Assembly (NCBI GenBank): GCA_036511595.1
Contig: DATCBY010000012.1
Location: 1 to 30,205 of the forward strand
DNA: 30,205 bases
Source: DASZQY01 sp036511595
GTDB lineage: Bacteria; Pseudomonadota; Alphaproteobacteria; Rhizobiales; Kaistiaceae
Direction of reading: 5' to 3'
The translations under genes were made by a program, and so were the position numbers. Shown here piece after piece: positions 22,613 through 30,090 of this stretch (its first letter is position 1; each line of letters opens with the position of its first letter). Under the pieces are notes generated by a model, which had not been told where the DNA came from, did no database searches, and saw only the letters and a list, made by a program, of their open reading frames with translations.

Positions 22613-23304
22613 GTTTTCTCTCGTGTTGAACGCAATGCGGCAAGGCTCGCCTTCTGCTTGCCGGTGCCGTCGAAATTCTTCGGCGCGAGCCAGCGCTCGA
22701 AGGCCGCCTTGACCGCTGGCCATTCGTTGTTGGTGATCGAGAACCAGGCGGTGTCGCGGTTCCGCCCCTTGACGATCAGATGCTGGCGGAAAGTCCCTTC
22801 GTAGGTGAAGCCAAGCCGTTTCGCCGCCGTCATAGACGGCGCGTTGAGCGCGTTGCACTTCCACTCATAGCGCCGGTAGCCGAGATCGTCGAAGACGTAG
22901 CGCGCCGCCAGGTACTGCGCTTCGGTGGCTGCCCGTGTGCGCTGCAAGGCGGGCGAATACACGATGCCGCCCATCTCGATGACGCGCATGGTCGGCCGCG
23001 TCTCCATCAGCGAGACGATGCCGAGCGCCTGTCCGCTCACGGCGTCGGCTACGACGCAGGAATAGGGGTCGAGTAGCATGGCGCGCTTATCGAGCCAGTT
23101 GGCGAACGCCCGGCCGTCGGCGAACGGGCCGTACGCCATATACGTCCAGACGTGATCATTACCCTTGAGCTCACGCCAGAGGTCGGCTCCGTGCCGCCCG
23201 GGATCGAGCTTCTCGATCCTGCAGAAGCGTCCCTGCAACTTCACCGGACCGGGCCTCTCGGCGGCGGTAGCGTTCACCGCCGCGCCGATCGGTAGATCGT
23301 TCAT
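22609..23304 (-). CDS. GNAT-family N-acetyltransferase (RimJ/RimL type)
   Basis: The 231-residue protein has the RimJ/RimL layout: a central substrate region (WTYMAYGPF, NWLDKRAM), IEMGGIVYSPALQRTRAATEA (acetyl-CoA pyrophosphate site region) and YEWKCNALNAPSMTAAKRLGF in the second half, typical of GNATs acting on protein N-termini or small amines. An N-terminal extension of about 22 residues is not family-conserved. It is the second gene of the four-gene overlapping operon, between the PEP mutase-like and SDR genes. Substrate unknown. Confidence 0.85.
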   Translation of the reverse strand: MNDLPIGAAVNATAAERPGPVKLQGRFCRIEKLDPGRHGADLWRELKGNDHVWTYMAYGPFADGRAFANWLDKRAMLLDPYSCVVADAVSGQALGIVSLMETRPTMRVIEMGGIVYSPALQRTRAATEAQYLAARYVFDDLGYRRYEWKCNALNAPSMTAAKRLGFTYEGTFRQHLIVKGRNRDTAWFSITNNEWPAVKAAFERWLAPKNFDGTGKQKASLAALRSTREKT

Positions 23305-24140
23305 GGCATCCTCTCCGTCACATCCGCCTTGAAGAATGCGTCGAGTTCGCCCCCCGGCGCCGCGTCGGCGAAGCCATCGAAGCGACCGCTGGTGGCGATT
23401 TCCCGCGCCACTTTGAGGAACCCACCCCAGGCCGTCCGTGCCAGCGCCCCGCCGACGCTGATGCGACGCACGCCAACGTCGCTCAACTCCGCCACGCTCG
23501 GCCCGCCTGCCCAGCCCATGAGCACATTGATGGGCTTCGGCGCGACGGCGGCGACGATCGCACGGATGTCCTCAATAGTGCGAACGCCGGGAGCATAGAG
23601 ACAATCGGCCCCGGCTTCGGCAAATCGGGTGAGTCGGCTTATGGCAACCTTCAGCGGATTGGCGTGGCCGGTAAGGTAGCACTCGGAGCGCGCCACCAGC
23701 ACCGCGTCGGCGCCGGCGGCGTCGACGGCTTCCCGCGCCGCGCGCACGCGCTCGACCGCCGCCTCGATGTCGTAAAGCTGGTTAGTGCCCGGCACCTCGT
23801 CTTCGATCGACAGGCCGGCAACGCCGGTGGCCAACGCCCGGCCGACGTTGCTGGCAACGCCTTCAGGCCCATCGGCGTAACCGTTGAGGAAATCGGCGTT
23901 GACCGGCACGTCGACGCTCTCCGCGATTGACTCCAGATGAGCCAGCACCTCGTCGAGGCCGAGCCCGCCGTCCGGCCGTCCCGCCGACCATGCCGCGCCG
24001 GAACTGGTCGTCGCCAGAGCCTTGAAGCCAAGATGCTGCAGGTAGCGGGCCGAGCCGACATCCCAGGGATTGGGGATCACGAAGCAGCCTGCCTGATGCA
24101 AGGCACGGAACGCCCGGCGTTTCTGTACGACGGCTGGCAT
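23301..24140 (-). CDS. Isocitrate lyase/PEP mutase superfamily protein
   Basis: The 279-residue protein is of the carboxyphosphonoenolpyruvate mutase-like branch. FVIPNPWDVGSARYL, TTSSGAAWSAG, VNADFLNGYAD (metal-binding Asp region), GLSIEDE and ARSECYL match the superfamily's alpha/beta-barrel motifs. The KKCGH catalytic loop of isocitrate lyase is absent, so this is not a glyoxylate-bypass enzyme; lyase or mutase activity on a small 2-oxo acid is likelier. It heads the leftward operon and is divergent from the aminotransferase, with an inverted repeat between them. Confidence 0.85.
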   Translation of the reverse strand: MPAVVQKRRAFRALHQAGCFVIPNPWDVGSARYLQHLGFKALATTSSGAAWSAGRPDGGLGLDEVLAHLESIAESVDVPVNADFLNGYADGPEGVASNVGRALATGVAGLSIEDEVPGTNQLYDIEAAVERVRAAREAVDAAGADAVLVARSECYLTGHANPLKVAISRLTRFAEAGADCLYAPGVRTIEDIRAIVAAVAPKPINVLMGWAGGPSVAELSDVGVRRISVGGALARTAWGGFLKVAREIATSGRFDGFADAAPGGELDAFFKADVTERMP

Positions 24141-24154
24141 ATGTCACCCGGTTG

Positions 24155-24195
24155 GATTTCGGGCGGTTTTATGCGCCTAATCGCGTCCCGAAATC
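24155..24195. promoter_or_regulatory. Inverted repeat between divergent operons
   Basis: GATTTCGGG (24155-24163) and CCCGAAATC (24187-24195) are perfect nine-base inverted arms separated by 23 bases. They lie in the 94-base gap between the PEP mutase-like and aminotransferase starts. This may be a two-half-site operator serving both directions or a hairpin; no T-run follows on either side. Confidence 0.4.
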
Positions 24196-24234
24196 AAACG
24201 GCGGCGCCACCGCCGCACCTTGAGGAAACGCCGC

Positions 24235-25410
24235 TTGTTTCACACGATCGCCGGCTTCGACCGGATCGGCGAGGAGAACGCCTTCGCGGTTCTCGCCCGC
24301 GCTACCGAACTTGCCGCTGAAGGCAAGGACATCGTCAACCTCGGCATCGGCCAACCCGACTTCCGCACCCCCGACCACATCGTCGAGGCGGCGGTCAAGG
24401 CACTCCGCGACGGTCACCACGGCTATACGCCGGCCAACGGCATCAAGCCGCTGCGCGAGGCGGTCGCCGCCGACATCCATCGCCGCGTCGGCGTCGAGGT
24501 ATCGCCGGATCAGGTGATCGTCGTGCCCGGCGGCAAGATCACCATGTTCGCCGCCATCCTGATGTTCGGCGAGCCCGGCGCCGACATCCTCTATCCCGAT
24601 CCCGGATTTCCGATCTATCGCTCGATGATCGAATTCACCGGCGCCCGGCCGATCCCGATCCCGATCCGCGAGCGGAACGGCTTCGCCTTCTCGGCCGAAG
24701 AGACACTCGCGCTGATCACGCCGAAGACTCGGCTCATCATCCTGAATTCGCCGGCGAACCCGACCGGTGGCGTCACGCCGAAGGCCGAGGTCGATGCGCT
24801 GGTGAAGGGCCTCGCCCGCTTCCCCGACGTCGCGATCCTGTCGGATGAAATTTACGGCCAGATGACCTACGACGGCCTGCCGCACGTCTCGCTGCTCTCC
24901 TATCCGGAGATCCGCGACCGCGTCATCCTGCTCGACGGCTGGTCGAAGACCTACGCCATGACCGGCTGGCGCATGGGCTTCTCGGTGTGGCCGAAGCCGC
25001 TCTACGGCCATGTGCGCAAACTCGCCGTCAACGCCTGGTCGTGTGTCAACGCGCCTGCACAGTACGCCGGTCTGGCCGCGCTCACCGGCCCGCAGGATTC
25101 TGTGGAGACTATGGTGGCCGAATTCGACAAGCGGCGGAAAATCGTCGTTGAGGAACTGAACAAGCTCGACGGCTTCTCCTGCATCATGCCGAAGGGCGCC
25201 TTCTACGCCTTCCCCAACATTTCGAAGACCGGCTTCAAGGCGAAGGAACTCGCCTCGGCGCTGCTGGAGAAAGCGGGCGTGGCGACCATCGGCGGGCCCG
25301 ATTTCGGCATCCTCGGCGAAGGCTATATGCGCGTCTCCTATGCCAACTCCGAAGACAACATCCGCAAGGCGATCGGCCGGATCGGGGCGTTCCTCAACCG
25401 CAACACCTGA
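24235..25410 (+). CDS. PLP-dependent aminotransferase, class I/II fold
   Basis: The product of 391 residues is an AspC/AspB-like aminotransferase. GIGQPDF, YTPANGIKPLREAVA, NSPANPTGG (substrate carboxylate and PLP contacts), SDEIYGQM and SWSKTYAMTGWRMG-type PLP lysine loop (read here as GWSKTYAMTGWRMG) are all present, as is the C-terminal MRVSYANSE with the arginine that binds the substrate carboxylate. TTG at 24235 with AGGA eight bases upstream is the better start; a TTG at 24220 would overlap that ribosome site. It transfers an amino group between an amino acid and a 2-oxo acid; specificity cannot be told from sequence. Confidence 0.9.
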   Translation: MFHTIAGFDRIGEENAFAVLARATELAAEGKDIVNLGIGQPDFRTPDHIVEAAVKALRDGHHGYTPANGIKPLREAVAADIHRRVGVEVSPDQVIVVPGGKITMFAAILMFGEPGADILYPDPGFPIYRSMIEFTGARPIPIPIRERNGFAFSAEETLALITPKTRLIILNSPANPTGGVTPKAEVDALVKGLARFPDVAILSDEIYGQMTYDGLPHVSLLSYPEIRDRVILLDGWSKTYAMTGWRMGFSVWPKPLYGHVRKLAVNAWSCVNAPAQYAGLAALTGPQDSVETMVAEFDKRRKIVVEELNKLDGFSCIMPKGAFYAFPNISKTGFKAKELASALLEKAGVATIGGPDFGILGEGYMRVSYANSEDNIRKAIGRIGAFLNRNT

Positions 25411-25418
25411 GCGTCCGG

Positions 25419-25440
25419 CGCGCTCCTCCTGCGCGATTTT
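25419..25440 (+). terminator. Weak terminator-like hairpin after the aminotransferase
   Basis: CGCGC and GCGCG form a 5-bp GC stem around a 7-base loop and are followed by ATTTT, nine bases after the aminotransferase stop. The stem is short, so termination is only plausible. Confidence 0.3.
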
Positions 25441-25506
25441 CGGGCTGCGGGGCCACTCGGGGCAAGCCTATATCCGTGCCTCCACCGACCGCAGGGATCA
25501 GCCTCG

Positions 25507-26685
25507 ATGACCGCTTCCGCCAGCCGCATGCTGCCACCCCGCGTCATGACGATTTACGGCGTCGTGTCGGCCGTTATGTTCTCGGCATGCAGCAGCGCAC
25601 CGACGCCGCTCTATCATTTCTACCAGCAGGACTTCGGCCTCTCACCGGTTGTCGTCACCATCATTTTCGCGTCCTACGCCTTCAGCCTGCTGGCGGCGCT
25701 CCTCACCGCCGGCGCTCTCTCGGATTACATTGGTCGCCGGCCCGTGATTTTGGCCGCAATCATCATCAACGCCATCGCAATGGTGCTGTTCATCGCCGCC
25801 CACTCGGCCGCCATGCTCATCGCGGCCCGGGTCGTCCAGGGCTTTGCCATCGGCATTGCGACGACAACGCTGGGCGCCGCCATCCTCGATACAGACAGGG
25901 CCCGAGGACCGCTGCTCAACAGCATCACCGCGTTCCTCGGCCTCGCGATCGGCTCCCTCGGTGCTGGCTTCCTCATCGCCTACGCACCCTACCCGGCTGA
26001 ACTCGTCTATGTCGTGCTGCTGATCCTGACGGCGATCGCCGGGCTGTTCCTGATCGCCATGCCCGAAACCACGCCCGGCCATTCCGGAGCGTGGGCATCC
26101 CTTCGTCCCCATGTGGCGATTCCGCGGCAAGCCCGCGCGGCCTTCATCCGCATAACGCCCGTCAATATCGCCGCCTGGGCACTCGGCGGCTTCTATCTGT
26201 CGTTGATGCCCTCGCTGGTGCGCACGGCGACCGGACTGACCTCGCCGCTCGTCGGCGCATCGGTCGTTTCCACGCTGATGTTCACGGCGGTGGCGACGGT
26301 CATCGTCCTGCGCGACCTGAAGGCGGCCGACAGCCTGATGGCCGGCACCTCGGCGCTGGCGCTGGGCGTGCTCGTCACGCTCGCCGGCGTCTGGCTGCAT
26401 TTTGTAGGACTGTTGTTCGTCGGCACATTCATCGCCGGCGTCGGATTCGGCGCAGCGTTCGCAGGCGTGCTGCGCACGATCCTGCCGCTGGCCGGGGCCG
26501 ACCAACGCGCCGGACTGCTCTCGACCTTCTACGTCGAGAGCTATCTCGCCTTCAGCCTGCCGGCCATCGCCGCCGGCATCGCCGCCCCCGCCCTCGGCCT
26601 GGCGGCGACCATCTACATCTATGGCGGGGTCGTGGTCGTGCTCGCCGTCATCTCACTGGCTGCGACGCGTTCATCGCCCGCATGA
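25507..26685 (+). CDS. Major facilitator superfamily transporter
   Basis: The 392-residue protein has about twelve hydrophobic segments and the MFS loop 2-3 signature GALSDYIGRRPVIL (about 75-88). A second-half GADQRAG loop sits near the expected place. It is probably a proton-coupled transporter or drug/metabolite exporter, with substrate unknown. It starts 96 bases after the aminotransferase, possibly from its own promoter. Its 3' end overlaps the convergent alpha/beta hydrolase gene by 38 bases. Confidence 0.9.
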   Translation: MTASASRMLPPRVMTIYGVVSAVMFSACSSAPTPLYHFYQQDFGLSPVVVTIIFASYAFSLLAALLTAGALSDYIGRRPVILAAIIINAIAMVLFIAAHSAAMLIAARVVQGFAIGIATTTLGAAILDTDRARGPLLNSITAFLGLAIGSLGAGFLIAYAPYPAELVYVVLLILTAIAGLFLIAMPETTPGHSGAWASLRPHVAIPRQARAAFIRITPVNIAAWALGGFYLSLMPSLVRTATGLTSPLVGASVVSTLMFTAVATVIVLRDLKAADSLMAGTSALALGVLVTLAGVWLHFVGLLFVGTFIAGVGFGAAFAGVLRTILPLAGADQRAGLLSTFYVESYLAFSLPAIAAGIAAPALGLAATIYIYGGVVVVLAVISLAATRSSPA

Positions 26686-27556
26686 ACGCGATCATGTCGT
26701 CGCGCACGGGCGGCTTCCGGTAGGGCAGGATGCGGGCGAGCGCAGTTACCATGCCGAGATGGCCAACCCCCGGATAGATTTTCACCGTCGCCTCGCCGCC
26801 ATTGGCGACAATCGCCGCCGCCAGTCGCCGCGCGTTGCCCGGGCTTACGGTACGGTCGCGATCGCCGCTGAGGAGCAGCATTGGCGGCGCCCTGCCGTCT
26901 GCAAACGCGATCGGCTGGCTCGCCTCCCGCGTCGCCTCGCGAAACACACGCCGGTAGCGCTCTTTGCGGAGGGGCAGGAAATCGTACGGCCCTGACAAGC
27001 CGATGGCTCCGGCCACCGCGCCCGGCGCCACGCCCGCCTCATCCAGATAATGCCGGTCAAGGTGGAGCAGCGCTGCAATATGGGCGCCGGCGGAATGCCC
27101 GGCGATGAAGAGCCGCCGCGGGTGCGTCTCGGCGAGCGCGCACGCGACGGCTGCCGCGCCGTCCCGTACGAAATCGGGAAAAGTCACCTCGGGGTAGAGG
27201 CGATAGTTCGGAATGGCGACCGTGATCCCCGCCGACGCGAAAGCCTCGCCGACGAATCCGTATGCCGCCTTGTCGCCGATGTGCCACGATCCGCCGTGGA
27301 AGAACACCAGCAGCGGCGCATCGGCCGCCGCCTGCCGTGGCGCATGGATCTCCAGCGCCTGCCGGCGCAACTTTCCATAGCGGATGCCGCGCGTGACCGT
27401 GATGCCGCGGCGGCCGCTCAGCGCACTGATAAGACGGAGCATCGCCCCCCATAGCAGGAGTCGCGCCGTCGCAGAATCGATTCGCTTCGCCGGCGCCAGC
27501 GCAATCTCGTCGTCGCTCCCGTTATCCCCACTCCTCCCAAACCGGCGACTCTTCAC
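26648..27556 (-). CDS. Alpha/beta hydrolase (BD-FAE/HSL-like carboxylesterase)
   Basis: The protein carries VFFHGGSWHIGDK (oxyanion-hole HGG), the nucleophile elbow AGHSAGAHIA and a GDRDRTV acid-residue segment. VGHLGMV near the end likely holds the catalytic His. This is the fold of small bacterial esterases and kynurenine formamidase-like enzymes. The longest frame begins with GTG at 27556 (302 residues); ATG at 27442 (264 residues) is a realistic alternative, and neither has a strong ribosome site. The amphipathic segment ARLLLWGAMLRLISAL favours the longer form. Substrate unknown. Confidence 0.85.
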   Translation of the reverse strand: MKSRRFGRSGDNGSDDEIALAPAKRIDSATARLLLWGAMLRLISALSGRRGITVTRGIRYGKLRRQALEIHAPRQAAADAPLLVFFHGGSWHIGDKAAYGFVGEAFASAGITVAIPNYRLYPEVTFPDFVRDGAAAVACALAETHPRRLFIAGHSAGAHIAALLHLDRHYLDEAGVAPGAVAGAIGLSGPYDFLPLRKERYRRVFREATREASQPIAFADGRAPPMLLLSGDRDRTVSPGNARRLAAAIVANGGEATVKIYPGVGHLGMVTALARILPYRKPPVRDDMIAFMRAMNASQPVR

Positions 27557-27599
27557 TATCGCCGCAGCCGCGCATGTTCCAACATCTCCTCACCGCAAA

Positions 27600-27948
27600 G
27601 GGCCAGCCGAGTTCGGCAGGGCATGTCGAACGCCCGAGACTGGTTCATCAGCGGACCGCGCCGGTCGGTCGGACGAAAGTCCGGCGGAATCGGGTGCCCC
27701 GCGGCGCCATCTGGAACTGCCAGCGAAGCCGCAGCGATGCGGCACCGCGGGTGAGGGAAAGGTGGTCCGGGACGGCTGTCACAGGCCGGACTCGGGTGGC
27801 AGGCTAGGAGTTCCCGAGCAATCGGGGATGCGGAGCCGGTCACGCATCGGTTCGCGGTCGACGGCGCCCTACCTTAGGGCGAGGCTGCCGGAGGCCAAGC
27901 GATCTGATCAGGGAGGCGTCGTGTGGGGAAACCCAAGCGACGCCTTTC
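27600..27948 (+). ncRNA. Candidate structured noncoding RNA of unknown family
   Basis: The 526-base gene-free stretch 27557-28082 contains nested pairings on the plus strand. Hairpins with GNRA loops are C-GGAC-GAAA-GTCC-G (27670-27683), GCCGCA-GCGA-TGCGGC (27728-27743) and CCCGA-GCAA-TCGGG (27813-27826). Others are GTCCGG/CCGGAC (27765-27791), GATGCG/CGCATC (27827-27848) and CGCCCTA-CCT-TAGGGCG (27865-27881). Long-range pairs join CCCGCGG (about 27698) with CCGCGGG (about 27745), and close the molecule: GGCC 27601-27604 with 27893-27896, and CGGCAG 27614-27619 with CTGCCG 27885-27890. An intrinsic terminator follows. Reading frames here are Arg/Pro/Ser-rich and not protein-like. It does not show the conserved cores I know for RNase P, tmRNA or cobalamin riboswitches. 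The 5' end is approximate. Confidence 0.6.
27914..27948 (+). terminator. Intrinsic terminator of the candidate ncRNA
   Basis: AGGCGTCG and CGACGCCT form a perfect 8-bp stem, capped by GGG-GAAA-CCC, and run directly into TTTCT. This defines plus-strand transcription ending near 27950, although no plus-strand protein gene precedes it. Confidence 0.65.
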
Positions 27949-28004
27949 TGATTCATGGGGGAACTTTTCCGGCCAGGGATGGATCCCCCGACGTCATGTC
28001 CCAA

Positions 28005-28035
28005 TAAAAAACGCCGCCGGAAATTCCGGCGGCGT
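28005..28035 (-). terminator. Intrinsic terminator of the cold-shock gene
   Basis: On the minus strand a perfect 10-bp GC-rich stem (28026-28035 with 28011-28020) around AATTT runs into TTTTTT (28006-28011). It lies 47 bases after the cold-shock stop codon and faces the ncRNA terminator from the other direction. Confidence 0.8.
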
Positions 28036-28082
28036 AAATTCGCCGGGCGCGGCCGCGGGTGGCGGCGCTCGCCGGGACCGAG

Positions 28083-28295
28083 CTAGATCAGCTCGAGCTT
28101 GACGGCCTTCGGGCCCTTGCCCATGCGGTCCGGCTCAACTTCGAAAGAGACCTGCTGGCCATCGGTGAGATGGCTGATGCCGGCCTGCTCGAGCGCGCTC
28201 ACATGGACGAACACGTCCTTGGAGCCGCCCTGCGGGGTGATGAAGCCGAAGCCTTTGGACGAATTGAAAAACTTTACGGTGCCGGTCTGGCGCAT
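28083..28295 (-). CDS. CspA-family cold-shock protein
   Basis: The 70-residue single-domain protein has both RNA-binding motifs: RNP1 as KGFGFI (about 14-19) and RNP2 as VFVHVSAL (28-35). It binds single-stranded nucleic acid as an RNA chaperone. ATG at 28295 gives the canonical start MRQTGTVKFFN; a long upstream extension in the same frame is discarded. AAGGA lies upstream at suitable spacing. The 266 bases up to the next gene (28296-28561) hold the untranslated leader, as usual for cold-shock genes; no clear promoter could be picked by eye. Confidence 0.93.
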   Translation of the reverse strand: MRQTGTVKFFNSSKGFGFITPQGGSKDVFVHVSALEQAGISHLTDGQQVSFEVEPDRMGKGPKAVKLELI

Positions 28296-28561
28296 TGAGG
28301 GGAATCCTTTCCCGTTAGTGTTGAGCTGACGCCAACGGCGCCCGCTTTCGTCGGCAGCTTGTTTCGGGGAAAGGAAGTAAAGCGTCTTATCTAGACCGTC
28401 CGGACTACGCCAAGACCAGCGAGGAGTTGGCCTCGCGCCCGTTTTCCAGTCTCCGGGATTAAGTGCCCGAACCCGCGACATATGACTCGTAACGGCCGAA
28501 AATGCAAGGTCAACCCTGAGGTGTCCCGAATCAAACCGGCCACCCTGACCGCGAAAACCGG

Positions 28562-29200
28562 TCAGGCGCGGAGGGTCATTGCCGCGCGCGAGAGCGCGGT
28601 GATCGCGGCCCAATCGGCGGCGGCGACAAGATTGCCGGGAGCCACCCACGAGCCGCCGACGCACACCACGTTCGGCAACGCCAGGTAGGCGGCGGCATTC
28701 TGCGCGCCGATCCCGCCGGTCGGACAGAAGCGCATCAACGGCAGCGGCGCGGCGAGCGCCTTGAGATAGGCGATGCCGCCGGCGGGCTCAGCCGGAAAGA
28801 ATTTCAGCAGGCGATAGCCCTCGTCGGCAAGGTTCATCGCTTCGCCGGCAGTCGCCACGCCGGGAAGATACGGCACCTTGGAATCGCGCGCCGCGGCGAT
28901 CAGGCCCGCTGTGGCGCCGGGACTGACCACGAAGCTGGCGCCGGCTTTCGCCGCCGCTTCATATTGACGGGCATCCATCACCGTGCCGGCGCCGGCGTCG
29001 GCGCCTTCGACACTGTCGGCGATGGCCCGAACGCAGTCGAGGCCCGCCGCGGTGCGCAGCGTCACCTCCAGCGCGGTGAGTCCGCCCGCGACCAGCGCCC
29101 GCGCCAGCGGCACGGCGACCCGATGGTCGTCGATGGTCAATACCGGCACGACCGGCGCCGCCGAGAGGATCGCCGTCAGGCGCTTGATCTTGTCTTCCAT
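28562..29200 (-). CDS. eda: 2-dehydro-3-deoxy-6-phosphogluconate (KDPG) aldolase
   Basis: The 212-residue protein carries the KDPG/KHG aldolase marks: VVPVLTIDD near 17-25, EVTLRT (about 45-50, catalytic Glu and phosphate-binding Arg), GAGTVMD, VSPGAT, KFFPAEPAGG (Schiff-base Lys) and CPTGGI. It cleaves KDPG to pyruvate and glyceraldehyde-3-phosphate in the Entner-Doudoroff pathway. It is a single gene, with no edd or zwf beside it, divergent from bioY. A 2-keto-3-deoxy-phosphogalactonate or hydroxyglutarate aldolase role is a less likely alternative. Confidence 0.9.
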   Translation of the reverse strand: MEDKIKRLTAILSAAPVVPVLTIDDHRVAVPLARALVAGGLTALEVTLRTAAGLDCVRAIADSVEGADAGAGTVMDARQYEAAAKAGASFVVSPGATAGLIAAARDSKVPYLPGVATAGEAMNLADEGYRLLKFFPAEPAGGIAYLKALAAPLPLMRFCPTGGIGAQNAAAYLALPNVVCVGGSWVAPGNLVAAADWAAITALSRAAMTLRA

Positions 29201-29286
29201 GGTGTCTTTCTAGCCAAGCAACTTTCCGGCCAAAAGGAAAATCTGCCGGCATCTTTGGGACGCGCATCTTCAGGACGCACCGGCGC

Positions 29287-29322
29287 TTGTCGCCGCCACC
29301 GCTTATCGCCTATAGGTGCGAT
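29287..29322 (+). promoter_or_regulatory. Possible bioY promoter with palindromic operator
   Basis: TTGTCG (29287-29292) and TATAGG (29311-29316) are 18 bases apart and lie ahead of bioY ATG at 29352. The -10 hexamer lies in a nested dyad: the perfect palindrome CCTATAGG, flanked by ATCGC (29305-29309) and GCGAT (29318-29322). The sequence TTAT...ATA only loosely resembles the alphaproteobacterial BioR box, so biotin control is uncertain. Confidence 0.3.
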
Positions 29323-29351
29323 CGGCATTTTCCGACCGGGGGGAGTTTCCA

Positions 29352-29966
29352 ATGCAGGCCACGACGCAGGCGGCGCTAGCGCCTTCTCTCATTGCTGGCC
29401 GCGGCAGCCGCACGCTCAGCGAAGTGGCGCTCGTCCTGATCGGCACGGCGGTGCTCGTCGCCTCCGCCAAGATTTCCGTTCCTTTCTATCCTGTCCCGAT
29501 GACGCTGCAGACGCTGGCCGTCATGGCCATAGCCGCCGCCTACGGGACCCGCCTCGGCACGCTGACCGTGCTCGCCTACCTCGCCGAGGGCTTCGGCGGC
29601 CTGCCGGTATTCACCGCGACCCCGCCGATGATCGCCAGCCCCGCCTACTTCCTCGGGCCGACGGGTGGCTTCCTCGCCGGTTTCGTCCTGCTCGCGTTGA
29701 TTGTCGGCTACGCCGCCGATCGCGGCTGGGACCGCTCGGTGGTGAAGCTGTTCGCCGCAATGCTCGCCGCCGATGTTGTCGTCTTCGCGCTTGGCTTCGC
29801 CTGGCTGGCATGGTTCGCCCACCTGTCGAGCGGCCACATGGGCACCGGTGCGTCGGTCGCATGGGCGCATGGCATCGCGCCGTTCGTCCTCGGCGACTTT
29901 CTCAAGATCGCGCTGGCGTCGATGCTGATCCCGGCCGTGTGGGGGCTGGTGGGACGCAAGGGCTAG
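29352..29966 (+). CDS. bioY: Biotin transporter S-component BioY
   Basis: The product is a 204-residue membrane protein with about six hydrophobic helices. SAKISVPFYPVPMTLQTLAV (about 37-56) is the BioY hallmark, and GPTGGFLAGF (about 98-107) is the second conserved site. BioY binds biotin in the inner membrane and works alone or with an ECF energising module BioMN; no bioM or bioN lies in the window. ATG at 29352 follows a GGGGGGAG ribosome site. It is divergent from eda, with 151 bases between. Confidence 0.92.
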   Translation: MQATTQAALAPSLIAGRGSRTLSEVALVLIGTAVLVASAKISVPFYPVPMTLQTLAVMAIAAAYGTRLGTLTVLAYLAEGFGGLPVFTATPPMIASPAYFLGPTGGFLAGFVLLALIVGYAADRGWDRSVVKLFAAMLAADVVVFALGFAWLAWFAHLSSGHMGTGASVAWAHGIAPFVLGDFLKIALASMLIPAVWGLVGRKG

Positions 29967-29996
29967 GCTTTCGCCTCGTCTCGCTTATTCCTTTTG

Positions 29997-30090
29997 GTCA
30001 TTCCCGCGAATGCAGGAATCCGGTACGCACCGGCGGAGCTTCACTTGCACCGTTGGTGGGTACTGGGTCCCCGCTTTCGCGCGGATGAGC
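29997..30090. repeat. Palindromic intergenic repeat (REP/MITE-like)
   Basis: TCATTCCCGCGAATGCAGGAATCC (left arm; quoted here only as TCATTCCCGCGAATG) is matched in inverted, imperfect form by GGTCCCCGCTTTCGCGCGGATGAG (abbreviated CCCGCTTTCGCGCGGATGA), and the interior is also self-complementary (CCGGTACGCACCGG near CGTTGGTGGGTACTGG). The pattern TCATTCCCGCGAAAGCGGGAATCC-like is a familiar multi-copy palindrome of proteobacterial genomes. Nothing gene-like follows up to the window end (30091-30205). Confidence 0.6.

Noticed and set aside
25642..26505. 287-residue minus-strand frame
   Set aside because: Antisense of the MFS gene, Gly/Asp/Arg/Gln-rich, typical of the complement of hydrophobic codons.
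27600..27948. Possible RNase P RNA (GAAAGTCCGG resembles its CR-I core)
   Set aside because: The match forms a local GGAC-GAAA-GTCC hairpin instead, and the other universal blocks (ACAGAA-type CR-II and CR-V, the GGTAAGAGC block) are missing.
27600..27948. Possible tmRNA or cobalamin riboswitch
   Set aside because: No ANDN-type tag frame, no CCA acceptor with T-loop, and no box-like GGGAA...CCCCGCAACTGT order on either strand.
27384..28007. 207-residue plus-strand open frame across the ncRNA region
   Set aside because: Arg/Ser/Pro-rich, no domain features, and it overlaps the start of the hydrolase gene and the ncRNA terminator.
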